Assembly: GCA_963576565.1 (NCBI GenBank)
Contig: OY755038.1
Location: forward strand, 200,233,013-200,297,012
From: Aspidapion aeneum
Taxonomy: Eukaryota > Arthropoda > Insecta > Coleoptera > Brentidae
DNA: 64,000 bases
Direction of reading: 5' to 3'
The notes under the pieces are model-generated. The model was not told the origin of the DNA. It saw only the letters and a list, made by a program, of their open reading frames with translations, and did not search any database. Made by a program: the position numbers and the translations under genes. Of this stretch, positions 20,190 to 30,865 are shown piece by piece; position 1 is the stretch's first letter; each line of letters opens with the position of its first letter.

Positions 20190-20690
20190 ATTCTATTCAG
20201 GAAGAAAGAATAGTAAAAGCAAAAAAGGTTATTGGATGTCTTAACAGTATTTTATGGAGCAGAGAGATAAAAAAAATGTAAAATTTAACATATATGAAAC
20301 AATGGTGAAAAGCACGCTGTTGTATGGAATAGAGACTTGTCGCGTAACAGAAAAATACAAAGCAAAAATGGAAAGTGTCGAAATATCCATTTCCAATAGG
20401 AAGATCAATGAGAATATCTAGAACACATCATTAAGAAATGAGAGCATAAAAGAAAGAATGGGAATCGAGGGAAGCCTAACGGATGACATCACTGAAAGAC
20501 AAATGATATGGTACGGCCATGAACGACGAAAGATTACCAAAGCAGGTCGGTCCTATTTCGGCAACCAATAGGGCGCAGAAAAAGACGGCATCAATCCAAA
20601 GATCACTGAGTCAAAAACACCTGACAGAAGATGATTGTCAGGATCGAAGGAAGTTGAGAATAGGCTTCGGATAATGTAGAAAAACGTTCT
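20190..20690 (+). pseudogene. LINE C-terminal fragment
   Basis: Fragments in shifting frames: VKAKKVIGCLNSILW, MVKSTLLYGIETC, DDITERQMIWYGH, LTEDDCQDRRKLRIGFG. They match the C-terminal end of the LINE seen at 51642-53400 ([13 protein letters not shown]). Multiple frameshifts. Confidence 0.75.
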
Positions 20691-21817
20691 GAATAGTATT
20701 AGTAAATTCCATTCACACATAATAGATAGTTTAAATGTGCTTGACAAAGGTAGTACATTTTCCAACAAATGTTTTTTTATGTGACACCGTATCTAAAATT
20801 ATTGATATCGCACATAAAGGTATTTTATTAATATTATTTTTTATTAATATGAACTACATATTTCCTAAAATTTATAAACTTGCCAAAATTGCAATAATCA
20901 AATATTAGCCTATCAAAAGAATTTTTTGTTGGTTGATAAAAGTATGGAGAATAAAAAATTGTGTCTGTTTTTTGCATTTATGATTAAGCATCGGGTACAC
21001 GATGCCACTGAATTTCGATGATTTTGTTGCAGACCTATTGGATACTTTGCTAAAAATAAAAAAATTTCTTAAATTTTTTATACAAGTGCTTTTTTTATGG
21101 ATCTGTCGGAGGCAAGTATGTGTAATATATTAATTTTGTACAAAGTACTCTGAGACCCTTAACAACATGGTAACAAAGAGCTTAAATAAATATTCATAAA
21201 TTACCTTTTTCCAATTATAAGTACAAAAAATAATTAAAGTTTTGTTGTACTTCAGGGTTCGTCCGAGCTCAGATTCTTATTTGTTCTATGAAAGCGTATT
21301 TTAGTTTCTGAATTTGTAAAAATTGTTTCCGGAACGATTTTTACGATTTTTTTCTTTATCCCTAATAATGGAAAATTATAATACGATTTTTTTTTGAATT
21401 TCTTCCTTAAGAACATATAATGGTTGTGAATAAAAAATGATCTTATTTGCATAATTTCAAAAGTGGGCTTTGAAAATATAAAATAAGCTATTTGGATAAA
21501 AACTCTGTGCTTTTCTGAAGCCGGGTACTCATTACCGAGCCTCGAGCCTCGAACAATTCGCTAATGAAGACGTGAAAAAGGTATGGTCGCAGCGCGCAAC
21601 AAGCCATTCGCGACGAGCCAATAGGCGGTCGTCGTTCAATGCGTTTCAAATAAAAAAAAATACCATGAATGATGAAAAAGTATTGTCTATTTGAAAATTA
21701 CAGGAATAAACCTGTTATATGGGATCCAAAAAACAATATTTAAAAAACATTTAAAAGAAGATGCGTGGTTTATATGTTACTAGCCTAAAACAAAATGGCT
21801 TTGCCAGTAAGCCCGAC
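20691..21817. other. AT-rich stretch, nothing recognised
   Basis: No gene or paired repeat was recognised. Confidence 0.4.
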
Positions 21818-22107
21818 CAGTGGCGGATCCAGGATGTCCGGAGGGGAGGGGCCAAGGAGGGAAAAAAACACAAAATAATTTTTTTTGCGGGATTTAATAA
21901 GAATTAGCTTTAAAGTTTACCACTATGTGCAAATAAAATGTGCCGCAGGCGAAAATTTGAGTAAAATCAGTTAAATTTAATACAAAAAAAATTGCGGCTT
22001 ATGCATTGGTTATTTTTCTTCTTTCTTCTGGAATTAAAAATTATAAGTTTTATGTCAAGGAGGAGGGAGAGGGCCAGGCCCCTCTGCCCCCCCTTGATTC
22101 GCCACTG
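21818..22107. mobile_element. hAT-type MITE, TSD AGCCCGAC/AGCCCGAT
   Basis: Ends CAGTGGCGGATCCAGG and TTGATTCGCCACTG are flanked by an 8-bp TSD matching 7/8. Shares gccgcaggc with the 6635-6888 MITE in reverse orientation. Confidence 0.85.
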
Positions 22108-22379
22108 AGCCCGATTCGCACAATCAGCAGCGTAAAAAAAATTGCCTGAACCAGACAAAATAACCCAGAGAACATGTATAAGTATTAGGTCATTATTGCA
22201 AAAGGGTACCTCTTTTATGTTACCTGAAGTTGCTATTTGTTGTTAACATTTGTGTAAGACTGGCCCAAACGTCATACTCCGTTATCATAACCGGATAGAG
22301 GTTTGCAATCACTAAAATTAGAAAACCTAATATATCATACGAATTTCAACATTATATTGCTCTATAAGTCTAGTTTAAT

Positions 22380-22383
<4 letters not shown>

Positions 22384-22440
<57 letters not shown>
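22384..22440. repeat. (TA)n microsatellite
   Basis: Uninterrupted TA repeat of about 28 units. Confidence 0.95.
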
Positions 22441-22443
<3 letters not shown>

Positions 22444-22496
22444 AGTATCGCCGTCTGTTAAAAACAAATATTATTTTCTAATTTTTTTTTATAAAA

Positions 22497-22700
22497 TAAC
22501 ATTTTAAACGCGTATCCTGGAAGAGCGTCATTACCGTTACCAGTATAACATTTTTTAAATGTGAACCCTGGAAGAGCGTCATTATCGTTATCAGTATAAC
22601 ATTTTCGAACGTACACCCCGGAAGAGCGTCATTACCGTTATCAGTATAACATTTTAAGCGTGTACTCTGGAAGCGCGTCATTACCGTTATCAGTTTGTAA
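22497..22700. repeat. 50-bp tandem repeat, four units
   Basis: The unit is roughly ataacattttaaacgtg, then tacyctggaagagcgtc, then attaccgttatcagt; four copies diverge by a few bases each. A partial attaccgttatcagt recurs at about 22765. Confidence 0.85.
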
Positions 22701-23489
22701 TTCCTACATATCTACCCCTAGAGGCGCTTTAAGCGAGCGCGCTCGAATTGTTCTTATTCCTTTAACATTACCGTTATCAGTAAAGTGAGGTAAACAAAAT
22801 ATATTTATTTTCCATTTTATACTACAAAATTTATTACCCAGAAAGAAAAAAGCAAAAACTCTTTTTACAAAACAAGCGGAGCGATAAAACATACGTATAA
22901 TCATTTTCGTTATCATCATCATTTTAATATATACGGGATGCCATTATGAGTATTTAAAGTAAATTTTTGAAAAAATCCTTGAACACATTATTTTTATTTT
23001 CTTAAAATATTTATATCTATCGACTCCTAGTTGGGGTAACTTTAGAGGGGGAAAGTGAGAGTTTTTCTGTTCCTTTACTGCATTGATATTATTTTAAAAA
23101 TTAATAGATTACTTTTTGAGATATTCGCAATTTAAGTAAAAAAGTAAGACTGACAGCTTACTATTTTCTTACAAGTAAACTATTACAAATAGATTTAGCA
23201 ATTTTTTTTTAATGTTTTTTTTTTATTTAAAAAATGTATTTATGTAGGTAAACTTTTTCAAGAGATGTGTATTTATGTCTCAAATTTACTGGGTACTTTC
23301 TTTTAATTTAAGGTTTTGATATCGCGCTGCGAGCCCCGAACAATGCCGTCCACATTAGCGAATAGATCGCGTTCGTTGATCGATGCGCGTGGTTCGTTAA
23401 TGAGTAGTAGTAAAAGTTTTTGCTAAACCTGACATGTTGACTAGCTTTCAATATAAACTACAGCTATGTGGATCGGTGAAAAAAAGTGG
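22701..23489. other. AT-rich stretch, nothing recognised
   Basis: Apart from the partial repeat word near 22765, no structure was seen. Confidence 0.4.
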
Positions 23490-24132
23490 CAGTGGTACAA
23501 AATAGCGCAGGCCAGAATGACGCATGCCCAAACTAGCGCATGGATAAAATAGTGCATGGCCAAAATAGATAGAGGTCATGTCTTCTTCCCAATTTTCGCT
23601 AATAATTTTCAAAGCAAATTGAACATCTCGCTCTGGAACCGAACCGAACCAAACCGAAGCAACATATTTTTTCAAAAAAAAACTTTCTTGACTTTTTTTC
23701 AGGGATCCTAGAGGGTGTGAATCCGAATCGAACCGCACCGAACGAAACCGAATCGAACTGAACCAAGTTTGGTTCGGATTGACTAGGATCCCGGCAAAGA
23801 GATCAGGAAAGTTTTATTTGAAAAAATATGTTGGTTCGGTTCGGTTTGGTTCGGTTCGGAGTCACACACTCTAGGATCCCGGGAAAAATAGCGCATGCCT
23901 AAAATAGCGATATTTTGTGCTTCGATATTTTTTCGCCCGACCTGCGCTATTTTGACTATACGCTATTTTGGTCGTGCGCTATTTTTGCCTGCGCTGTTAT
24001 GGCCATGCGCTATTTTCGCCATGCGCTTGTTTGACCTGCGCTATTTTGACCATGCGTTATTATGGCCTGCGCTATTTTAGCCATGCGCTATTATCGCCTG
24101 CGCGATTTTGCCCGCGCTATTTTGCACCACTG
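23490..24132. mobile_element. Fold-back element with GCGCTATTTTGGC-word arms and GAACC inner hairpin
   Basis: Ends CAGTGGTACAAAATAGCGC and GCGCTATTTTGCACCACTG are inverted. The right arm repeats a word of about 16 bp (CATGCGCTATTTTGGC) roughly ten times; the left arm has fewer. Inside is a second hairpin with GAACC repeats on one side and GGTTC on the other around ggatcctag/ctaggatcc. No clear TSD. Confidence 0.8.
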
Positions 24133-24984
24133 GCGTAAAAAGTCTAATTACATCTGGAACCAGTAATTCAATCAACATAATCAAGAACCCTTTCTGAAAT
24201 TTAGCGTCCATAGTTACATTTGTCAAAGCAAATATTTAAAATAGAAGTAGGAAATATACACACTCTTCTTATAAGAGGCTACTGTGAATTATGCAGGTCT
24301 TCCTATACATTAAAATCAATTTTAGTTTATAAAAACATTTCATCTTTTTATATTGCGGCACAAAACATGCGAGGCACGTCCCAAATTATGCAAACACAGT
24401 GGAAATAAGTCGTCCGTTTTTGGTTCAAATAGACTTTCGACCCGAATACCTACACTGCGATTCCTTTTTAAAAACAGTGTATACACAAAATCGGATTTTG
24501 TCAAATTTTACCAGTTTGAGGTTATTTTGTAAGTTCTAGTAGGATTAAGAGTAATGCGACTTGTTGATGGAACCTTCAATTTTTATTTATTTATGAAAAA
24601 AGTATGTTTAATGCATAAAAAATTATCTTTATCTAAAATAATATCTGGTTTAAGAAGATACCACTTTATAATAACCCCAAAGTATAATACAGGATGCCCA
24701 AATATACTTAAATACAGAAAAATCCTAACAAATTATTGTGTTTATAAAGTTATATCAATGAATTTGATGGCTAGAAGCTTTTTTTCATCTTGCATTAAAA
24801 CCAAGACTAGGGCTAAAATTTAACACTACCTTCAGTTTCTTAAACTCCTCATTTAAGTATAATCATATCTCTAAGTAAGGTCTTGTAGAACGATTTAGCG
24901 GGTGTCTTGCGTATTCCAAATGGTATCACATTAAACTGTTAGAGTCCAGTTTTAGTTAAGAATGTAGTTTTTTAAAGAAAATAG
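24133..24984. other. Unassigned sequence
   Basis: AT-rich; a 89-codon open frame at 24554-24823 has no recognisable motif and is not called as a gene. Confidence 0.4.
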
Positions 24985-25077
24985 TCAAAAGACTTAATAT
25001 ATAATCATCTCAGTAAATATCCTAGTCCAGAAATATACAATAAAATAACAAGGATATTGTCAGGAAATAGTTAAGAG

Positions 25078-25132
25078 ACACGTGTAGATACCGGTGTTTC
25101 GTGCTTATTGGGATATATCAATTTGAGCGTAA
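25078..25132 (-). other. Hammerhead-like motif, inverted unit
   Basis: On the - strand: core-like TTGATAT, stem II loop CCCAATAA, CACGAAAC, ACCGGT. Stem I pairing is largely lost. Confidence 0.4.
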
Positions 25133-25164
25133 CCACTCATTTCATCTCCATTTCATATGGTTAT

Positions 25165-25213
25165 GCTCGAATTGATGTATCCCATTATGGACGGAACACC
25201 GGTGTCTACAAGC
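25165..25213 (+). other. Hammerhead-like motif, unit 1
   Basis: GCTCGAA, TTGATGT, ATCCC..GGAC, GGAAC (G12-A13 region changed), ACACCGGTGT, C, then TACAAGC. Stem I has one mismatch more than later units. Confidence 0.45.
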
Positions 25214-25507
25214 TACCCTGTCTCCCTTTTGAGGAACTGCTCGCAAACTGTTTTTCTTAAGTCTTTTGATTATTTCCTCGCAATATCCCTGTTATTTTAT
25301 TGTATATATCTGGGCTAGGATATTTACTGAGACGATTATATTATATATTATATCTGTCTCCGTTGTGACGTCAAATCATGCCTGCGCTTAGTGGGCGATT
25401 GTGACTAAACCTTCAACTTGACATTCGATCTTTTTTAGTAAATGTTCGCATTTCATGACTCCTTTTCAGATATCACCACTCATTTCATCTCCATCCCATA
25501 GGGTTAC

Positions 25508-25556
25508 GCTCGCATTGATGTATCCCAAAAAGGACGAAACACCGGTGGGTACGAGC
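25508..25556 (+). other. Hammerhead-like motif, unit 2
   Basis: GCTCGCA, TTGATGT, TCC/GGA stem II, GAAAC, ACCGGT, then GGGTACGAGC; the expected GTC before the cleavage site is GGG. Confidence 0.45.
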
Positions 25557-25758
25557 TACCCTGTCTCCAATTTTTGAGAAACTGCCCACAAACCGGTTTT
25601 TGTTGTCTTTTGACTATTTCCTTTCAATATCTCTGTTATTTTATTGTATATTTCTGGGCTATTTAATGAGATCATGCCTGCGCTTAGTGGGTGATTGTGA
25701 CTAAAGCTTCAACTTGAAATTTGATCTTTTTAAGTAAATGGTTACCCCATATGGTTAC

Positions 25759-25807
25759 GCTCGAATTAATGTATCCCAAGAAGGACGAAACACCGGTGTC
25801 TACGAGC
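25759..25807 (+). other. Hammerhead-like motif, unit 3
   Basis: GCTCGAA pairs with TACGAGC (6 of 7). The core is TTAATGT, GAAAC is present, and ACACCGGTGT is followed by the cleavage-site C. Confidence 0.5.
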
Positions 25808-26083
25808 TACAGGGCAGCACCCTTTTTGAGGAACTGCCCGCAAACCAAGTCTTTTGACTATTTCCTCGTAATATCCCTGTTATTTTATTGTATATATCTG
25901 GGCTAGGATATTTACTGAGACGATTATATCTGCCTCCGTAGTGATGTCAAATCATGCCGGCGCTTAGTGGGCGATTGTTACTAAACCTTCAACTTGATAT
26001 TCGATCTTTTTTAGTAAATATCCGCATTTCATGACTCCTTTTCAGATATCACTACTCATTTCATCTTCTTCCCATATTGTTAC

Positions 26084-26132
26084 GCTCGAATTGATGTATC
26101 CCAATAAGGACGAAACACCGGTGGCTACGAGC
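26084..26132 (+). other. Hammerhead-like motif, unit 4
   Basis: GCTCGAA/TACGAGC stem I, core TTGATGT, TCC-CAATAA-GGA stem II, GAAAC, CACCGG. GTC is changed to GGC. Confidence 0.5.
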
Positions 26133-26399
26133 TACTCTGTCTCCCATTTGAGAAACTGCCCACAAACCTGTTTTAAGTCTTTTGACTGTTTCGTTTCAAT
26201 ACCTCTGTTATTTTATTTATTTTATTGTATATTGCTGGGCTATTTAATGAGACGATTATATCTGTCTCCGTAGTAACGTCAAATCATGCCTGCGCTTAGT
26301 GGGCGATTGTGACTAAAGCTTCAACTTGACATTTGATCTTTTTAAGTAAATGTCCGCATTTCATGACTCCTTTTCAGATATCACCACTCATATGGCTAC

Positions 26400-26448
26400 G
26401 CTCGAATTGATGTATCCCAATCAGAAGGAAACATCGGTGTCTACGAGC
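26400..26448 (+). other. Hammerhead-like motif, unit 5
   Basis: GCTCGAA/TACGAGC stem I, core TTGATGT, GAAAC, ACATCGGTGT, C. Stem II is weakened (AATCAGAAG). Confidence 0.5.
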
Positions 26449-26778
26449 TACCCTGTCCCCCTTTTGAGGAACTGCCCGCAAACCAAATCTTTTGACTTTT
26501 TCCTTGTAATATCCCTGTTATTTTATTGTATATTTCTGGGCTAGGATATTTACTGAGACGATTATATCTGTCTCCGTAGTGACGTCAAATCATGTCTGCG
26601 CTTAGTGGGCGATTGTGACTAAAGCTTTAAGTTGACATTTGATCGTTTTTAGTAAATGTCCGCATTTCATGACTCCTTTTCAGGTAGTTTTTTATCTGTT
26701 TTGGAGATTTGTACTTTTCAATACCCACTTTTTAGGTAAAGAGGAAAACCTAATTTAACCCTGACCATGTGGTTAATA

Positions 26779-26916
26779 CAGTGGTGCACACAGGAATATG
26801 TCTTAGGGAGCCGAGACCCCATGATGTCATATTTTATGCAATTCTATTTTTGTATTCATGAAATATGTGGAAAATATCTAAAAAATCTTAGCCTTTTGGG
26901 CCTGGGTGCGCCCATG
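26779..26916. mobile_element. hAT-type MITE, perfect TSD GGTTAATA
   Basis: 138 bp between CAGTGGTGCACACAGG and CCTGGGTGCGCCCATG, flanked by perfect 8-bp GGTTAATA (26771-26778 and 26917-26924). Its interior (atgaaatatgtggaaaatat) is shared with the MITE in the 3.89-kb tandem units. Confidence 0.88.
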
Positions 26917-27477
26917 GGTTAATATATCGTCAACTATGAGTGAAGGAAAAATTATCTTTCTTAATCATGTCATTAAGCTATTAATACTTACGTCTTTTTT
27001 TGTATACAATTTATCTGAATCTGCGAAAACACCTTCTATCTCTGAATATTTTCGACAGTACCATCTAGTTTTTTTCTGTCTCATTTGGTGATTCCAGCAC
27101 GGATCACCTAACAAGATGATCAAAAGTTCTTCTCTATTTTTTATGGTTTATTAAATTTTTAGGTCGTTTTATCTAGATTGTCCCATAATAATGAAAAATG
27201 TGGCTTCTTGGAGTTTGTGTGATAACTCAACGGTGGTAAAATAAAAACAAAATTCAAATCCTTCGGACCCTTAGCGTGCAGTAAAGGACGATGGTTCAAA
27301 CAAGGCATAATAATCTTCATGTGTGTATTCGTTTAGGAGCAAGTTAAAGAGACAAGCGGTTTTCAAGTAAATAACCTAAATATAGATACAGCGTTTTCAA
27401 TTAAAAAACGAAGTCAGAGAAGAGAATACCTACCTGAATGCGTGTTTTCCTCGGAAAAATACGTCATTCCATGAATG

Positions 27478-27682
27478 CTAAACTATAAAAGCCAGATCCA
27501 GATTTTTTATTTGGAAACGCCGTCGTGCCGCTTGTGCCCTGCATAATAAAATTTCGGATTGTATTATCTCCCGCCGCGGGTTGAGGTTGAACGTCTTTCG
27601 GCCGCGAGATCTGTGTCGCATTGGCACTGGCATGTCGAAGGAGGGAGAAGAGGGGATAATTACTTCATCATCCTTGTCTTTC
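27478..27682 (-). CDS. Unrecognised open segment, possible exon, tandem copy 1
   Basis: On the - strand a T-rich tract ending ctattag precedes a frame open for about 68 codons to TAG at 27478. It is GC-richer than its surroundings and encodes KDDEVIIPSSPSFDMPVPMR and then a strongly basic stretch (RHRSRGRK, RRFQIKN). A gtaggt donor-like site lies 44 bp past the stop. I do not recognise the family. The frame is kept in all three tandem copies. It could be a terminal exon of a host gene, a retroelement piece, or chance. Confidence 0.35.
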
Positions 27683-28159
27683 CTAATAGAAAAAACAAAC
27701 AAAGTATCAGTAGAAAAATCTTGAACCCTGCTGTATAAGAATTTGAAATCCGTTATTGGCATGTGTACCAACCTTAGGATGTTGCCATATTCTGCATTAT
27801 GTGACACAATTAAAAATACAAGTTACAAAATATTAGGGACCTTTGGCAACCAACTTTATCCTTTATAAATGCGACATTAAATGACAGATCTCACGTGATA
27901 TTTAGAAGTCCAATTTGGACCTTTTGCAGACACAATTTTTTATCCTTTATTTATCTGTAAAAAGCCTGTTTTGTGTTCTGTCTTTTTTATATAATAGTAG
28001 AAAGCTTGCTTGATCTTGAAAAAACCTTCCATCTCTGAATATTTTCGATAGTACCATCTAGTTTTTTCTGTCTCATTTGGTGATTCCAGTACCTACCCCT
28101 TTTTTAAGTTAAGAGTGACAAACCAACGTAATTCTTCCAATATTGTCGTGTGTCGTTGA

Positions 28160-28340
28160 TTATGAGTAGAGTAAAATTATCTTTCTTGATAATGCTATTA
28201 AGCTTTCTATAGTCGACAGAGAATCTGATACTTTCGTGGTTTTTAATAAACAATATTATAGGAGATGATCAAAAGTTTGATGACTCTTTGATGACACCAA
28301 TTCAGGACATTTCATTGACAAGATCTTCTCTATTTTTTAT
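28160..28340 (-). pseudogene. Ty3/gypsy RT fragment, unit 2
   Basis: The - strand reads SPIILFIKNHESIRFSVDYR and then KLNSIIKKDNF, matching the gypsy-type RT entry (SPIVLVKKKDG..RFCVDYRKLN). Only about 50 residues; the surrounding sequence is out of frame. Confidence 0.75.
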
Positions 28341-28671
28341 GGTTTATTAAATTTTTAGGTCGTTTTATCTAGATTGTCCCATAATAATGAAAAATGTGGC
28401 TTCTTGGAGTTTGTGTGATAACTCAACGGTGGTAAAATAAAAACAAAATTCAAATCCTTCGGACCCTTAGCGTGCAGTAAAAGACGATGGTTCAAACAAG
28501 GCATAATAATTTATGTGTGTATTCGTTTAGGAGCAAATTAAAGAGACAAGCGGTTTTTAAGTAAATAACCTAAATATAGATACAGCGTTTTCAATTAAAA
28601 AACGAAGTCAGAGAAGAGAATACCTACCTGAATGCGTGTTTTCATCGGAAAAATACGTCATTCCATGAATG

Positions 28672-28876
28672 CTAAACTATAAAAGCCAGATCCAGATTTT
28701 TTATTTGGAAACGCCGTCGTGCCGCTTGTGCCCTGCATAATAAAATTTCGGATTGTATTATCTCCCGCCGCGGGTTGAGGTTGAACGTCTTTCGGCCGCG
28801 AGATCTGTGTCGCATTGGCACTGGCATGTCGAAGGAGGGAGAAGAGGGGATAATTACTTCATCATCCTTGTCTTTC
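28672..28876 (-). CDS. Unrecognised open segment, tandem copy 2
   Basis: Same open frame as at 27478-27682. The acceptor-like tract is now a longer T run ending attag. Frame and stop are conserved. Confidence 0.35.
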
Positions 28877-29344
28877 CTAATAAAAAAAAAACAAAGTATC
28901 AGTAGAAAAATCTTGAACCCTGCTGTATAAGAATTTGAAATCCGTTATTGGCATGTGTACCAACCTTAGGATGTTGCCATATTCTGCATTATGTGACACA
29001 ATTAAAAATACAAGTTACAAAATATTAGGGACGTTTGGCAACCAACTTTATTATAAATGCGACATTAAATGACAGATGTCACGTGATATTTAGAAGTCCA
29101 ATTTAGACCTTTTGCAGACACAATTTTTTATCCTTTATTTATCTGTAAAAAGCCTGTTTTGTGTTGTGTCTTTTTTATATAATAGTAGAAAGCTTGCTTA
29201 ATCTTGAAAAAACCTTCTATCTCTGAATATTTTCGATAGTACCATCTAGTTTTTTCTGTCTCATTTGGTGATTTCAGTACCTACCCCTTTTTTAAGTTAA
29301 GAGTGACAAACCAACGTAATTCTTCCAATATTGTCGTGTGTCGT

Positions 29345-29525
29345 TGATTATGAGTAGAGTAAAATTATCTTTCTTGATAATGCTATTAAGCTTTCTATAG
29401 TCGACACAGAATCTCATACTTTCGTGGTTTTTAATAAAGAATATTATAGGAGATGATCAAAAGTTTGATGACCCTTTGATGACACCAATTCAGGACATTT
29501 CATTGACAAGATCTTCTCTATTTTT
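29345..29525 (-). pseudogene. Ty3/gypsy RT fragment, unit 3
   Basis: Tandem copy of the fragment at 28160-28340 with a few substitutions; same VDYRKLN motif. Confidence 0.72.
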
Positions 29526-29861
29526 TATGGTTTATTAAATTTTTAGGTCGTTTTATCTAGTTTGTCCCATAATAATGAAAAATGTGGCTTCTTGGAGTTT
29601 GTGTGATAACTCAACGGTGGTAAAATAAAAACAAAATTCAAATCCTTCGGACCCTTAGCGTGCAGTAAAAGACGATGGTTCAAACAAGGCATAACAATCT
29701 TCATGTGTGTATTCGTTTAGGAGCAAGTTAAAGAGACAAGCGGTTTTCAAGTAAATAACCTAAATATAGATACAGCGTTTTCAATTAAAAAACGAAGTCA
29801 GAGAAGAGAATACCTACCTGACTGCGTGTTTTCCTCGGAAAAATACGTCATTCCATGAATG

Positions 29862-30066
29862 CTAAACTATAAAAGCCAGATCCAGATTTTTTATTTGGAA
29901 ACGCCGTCGTGCCGCTTGTGCCCTGCATAATAAAATTTCGGATTGTATTATCTGCCGCCGCGGGTTGAGGTTGAACGTCTTTCGGCCGCGAGATCTGTGT
30001 CGCATTGGCACTGGCATGTCGAAGGAGGGAGAAGAGGGGATAATTACTTTATCATCCTTGGCTTTC
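29862..30066 (-). CDS. Unrecognised open segment, tandem copy 3
   Basis: Same frame with a few amino-acid changes (KAKDDKV for KDKDDEV; RRQI for RREI) and no stop. Confidence 0.35.
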
Positions 30067-30155
30067 CTAATAGAAAAAAGCAACAAAGTGTCAGTAGAAA
30101 AATCTTGAAACCTGCTCGAAGTATAAGAATTTAAAAACCGTCATTTGTATGTGTG

Positions 30156-30865
30156 CCAACTTTAGGAAATACGACGCGTATGTTCTTAATAATTAAAAAT
30201 ACAAATTACCAAATACTAAACTAGTGACAAATACCTAAAAAGAAAGGTTCAAGACAACTGGATTACTGACACACACACACTTGACAATCAATCGGAGAGA
30301 AGAAAAATTTTCCTATTTGCCATGGTTTATCGGTAGCTTGCATTTAGTATTTTTATTATAAGTTACAGGTTTGATTTTTAGAACTCCCACCATCTTCATA
30401 TTTTTGAAAAAACGTTTGCAAACACAAATTCAAAATTATCTATTTATTCTTGTTAATACATAATAAATAGGGAGATAATTTTGGTTTTAGCAAAAAACTA
30501 TATTAGACCTATATTATATTTTAGAAATTAATAGTCGTCACAATGTCAAAGTTTCAAGATTGAATTGAATTGAAAATGTCTTTATTTAGGTATTATAAAA
30601 ATTTGTTTACAAAAAGTTCTAATATTTGCTCAGTATTCTATCAGTATCACTATTAATATAAAAAATAACAACAACTATGACAACAATCAAAACGAAACTA
30701 TATAACTAAGAAAATATATTGTTTTATTAACCATTATAAGAAAAAATAAGAAAACAAACAAAAAATAAATAAATAAATGAAAACTCTAAGCTGATTATTT
30801 GAAACACGTCACAAATCACTGACTATTTAATATGTTCCAAGAGTTTGTTGTAAAGTTGTACAAAC
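30156..30865. other. AT-rich stretch with LINE-tail-like TTGAA repeats
   Basis: ttgaattgaattgaaaatg at about 30556 resembles the TTGAA tails that end some LINEs. Nothing else recognised. Confidence 0.35.

Larger units (their letters stand above)
24985..26690. repeat. Satellite array, units of about 250-340 bp, first unit inverted, hammerhead-like motif in each
   Basis: Five direct units (motif starts 25165, 25508, 25759, 26084, 26400) follow one inverted unit (24985-25138), joined head to head. Each unit carries a hammerhead-like box, then ctaccctgtctcc, ggaactgcccgcaaacc, tatccctgttattttattgtata, gcgcttagtgggcgattgtga and catgactccttttcag. Short open frames are periodic by-products and not genes. 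Hammerhead-bearing satellites of similar length are known from schistosomes, cave crickets and newts. Confidence 0.85.
27032..30155. repeat. Three tandem units of about 1.0-1.19 kb
   Basis: Units start with ccttctatctctgaatatt at 27032, 28025 and 29213 (periods 993 and 1188; the first unit lacks about 200 bp). Units are about 97% alike. Each carries an open - strand segment with splice-like borders; units 2 and 3 also carry Ty3/gypsy RT debris. Confidence 0.88.

Noticed and set aside
22497..22700. Regular 50-bp repeats, CRISPR-like at first sight
   Set aside because: The whole unit repeats with no unique spacers, and the setting is a eukaryotic nuclear genome.
25721..26544. Periodic frames with ELMYP and LRNCPQT words
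   Set aside because: They arise from the satellite unit and shift or stop from unit to unit; the conserved signal is the RNA-like box, not a peptide.
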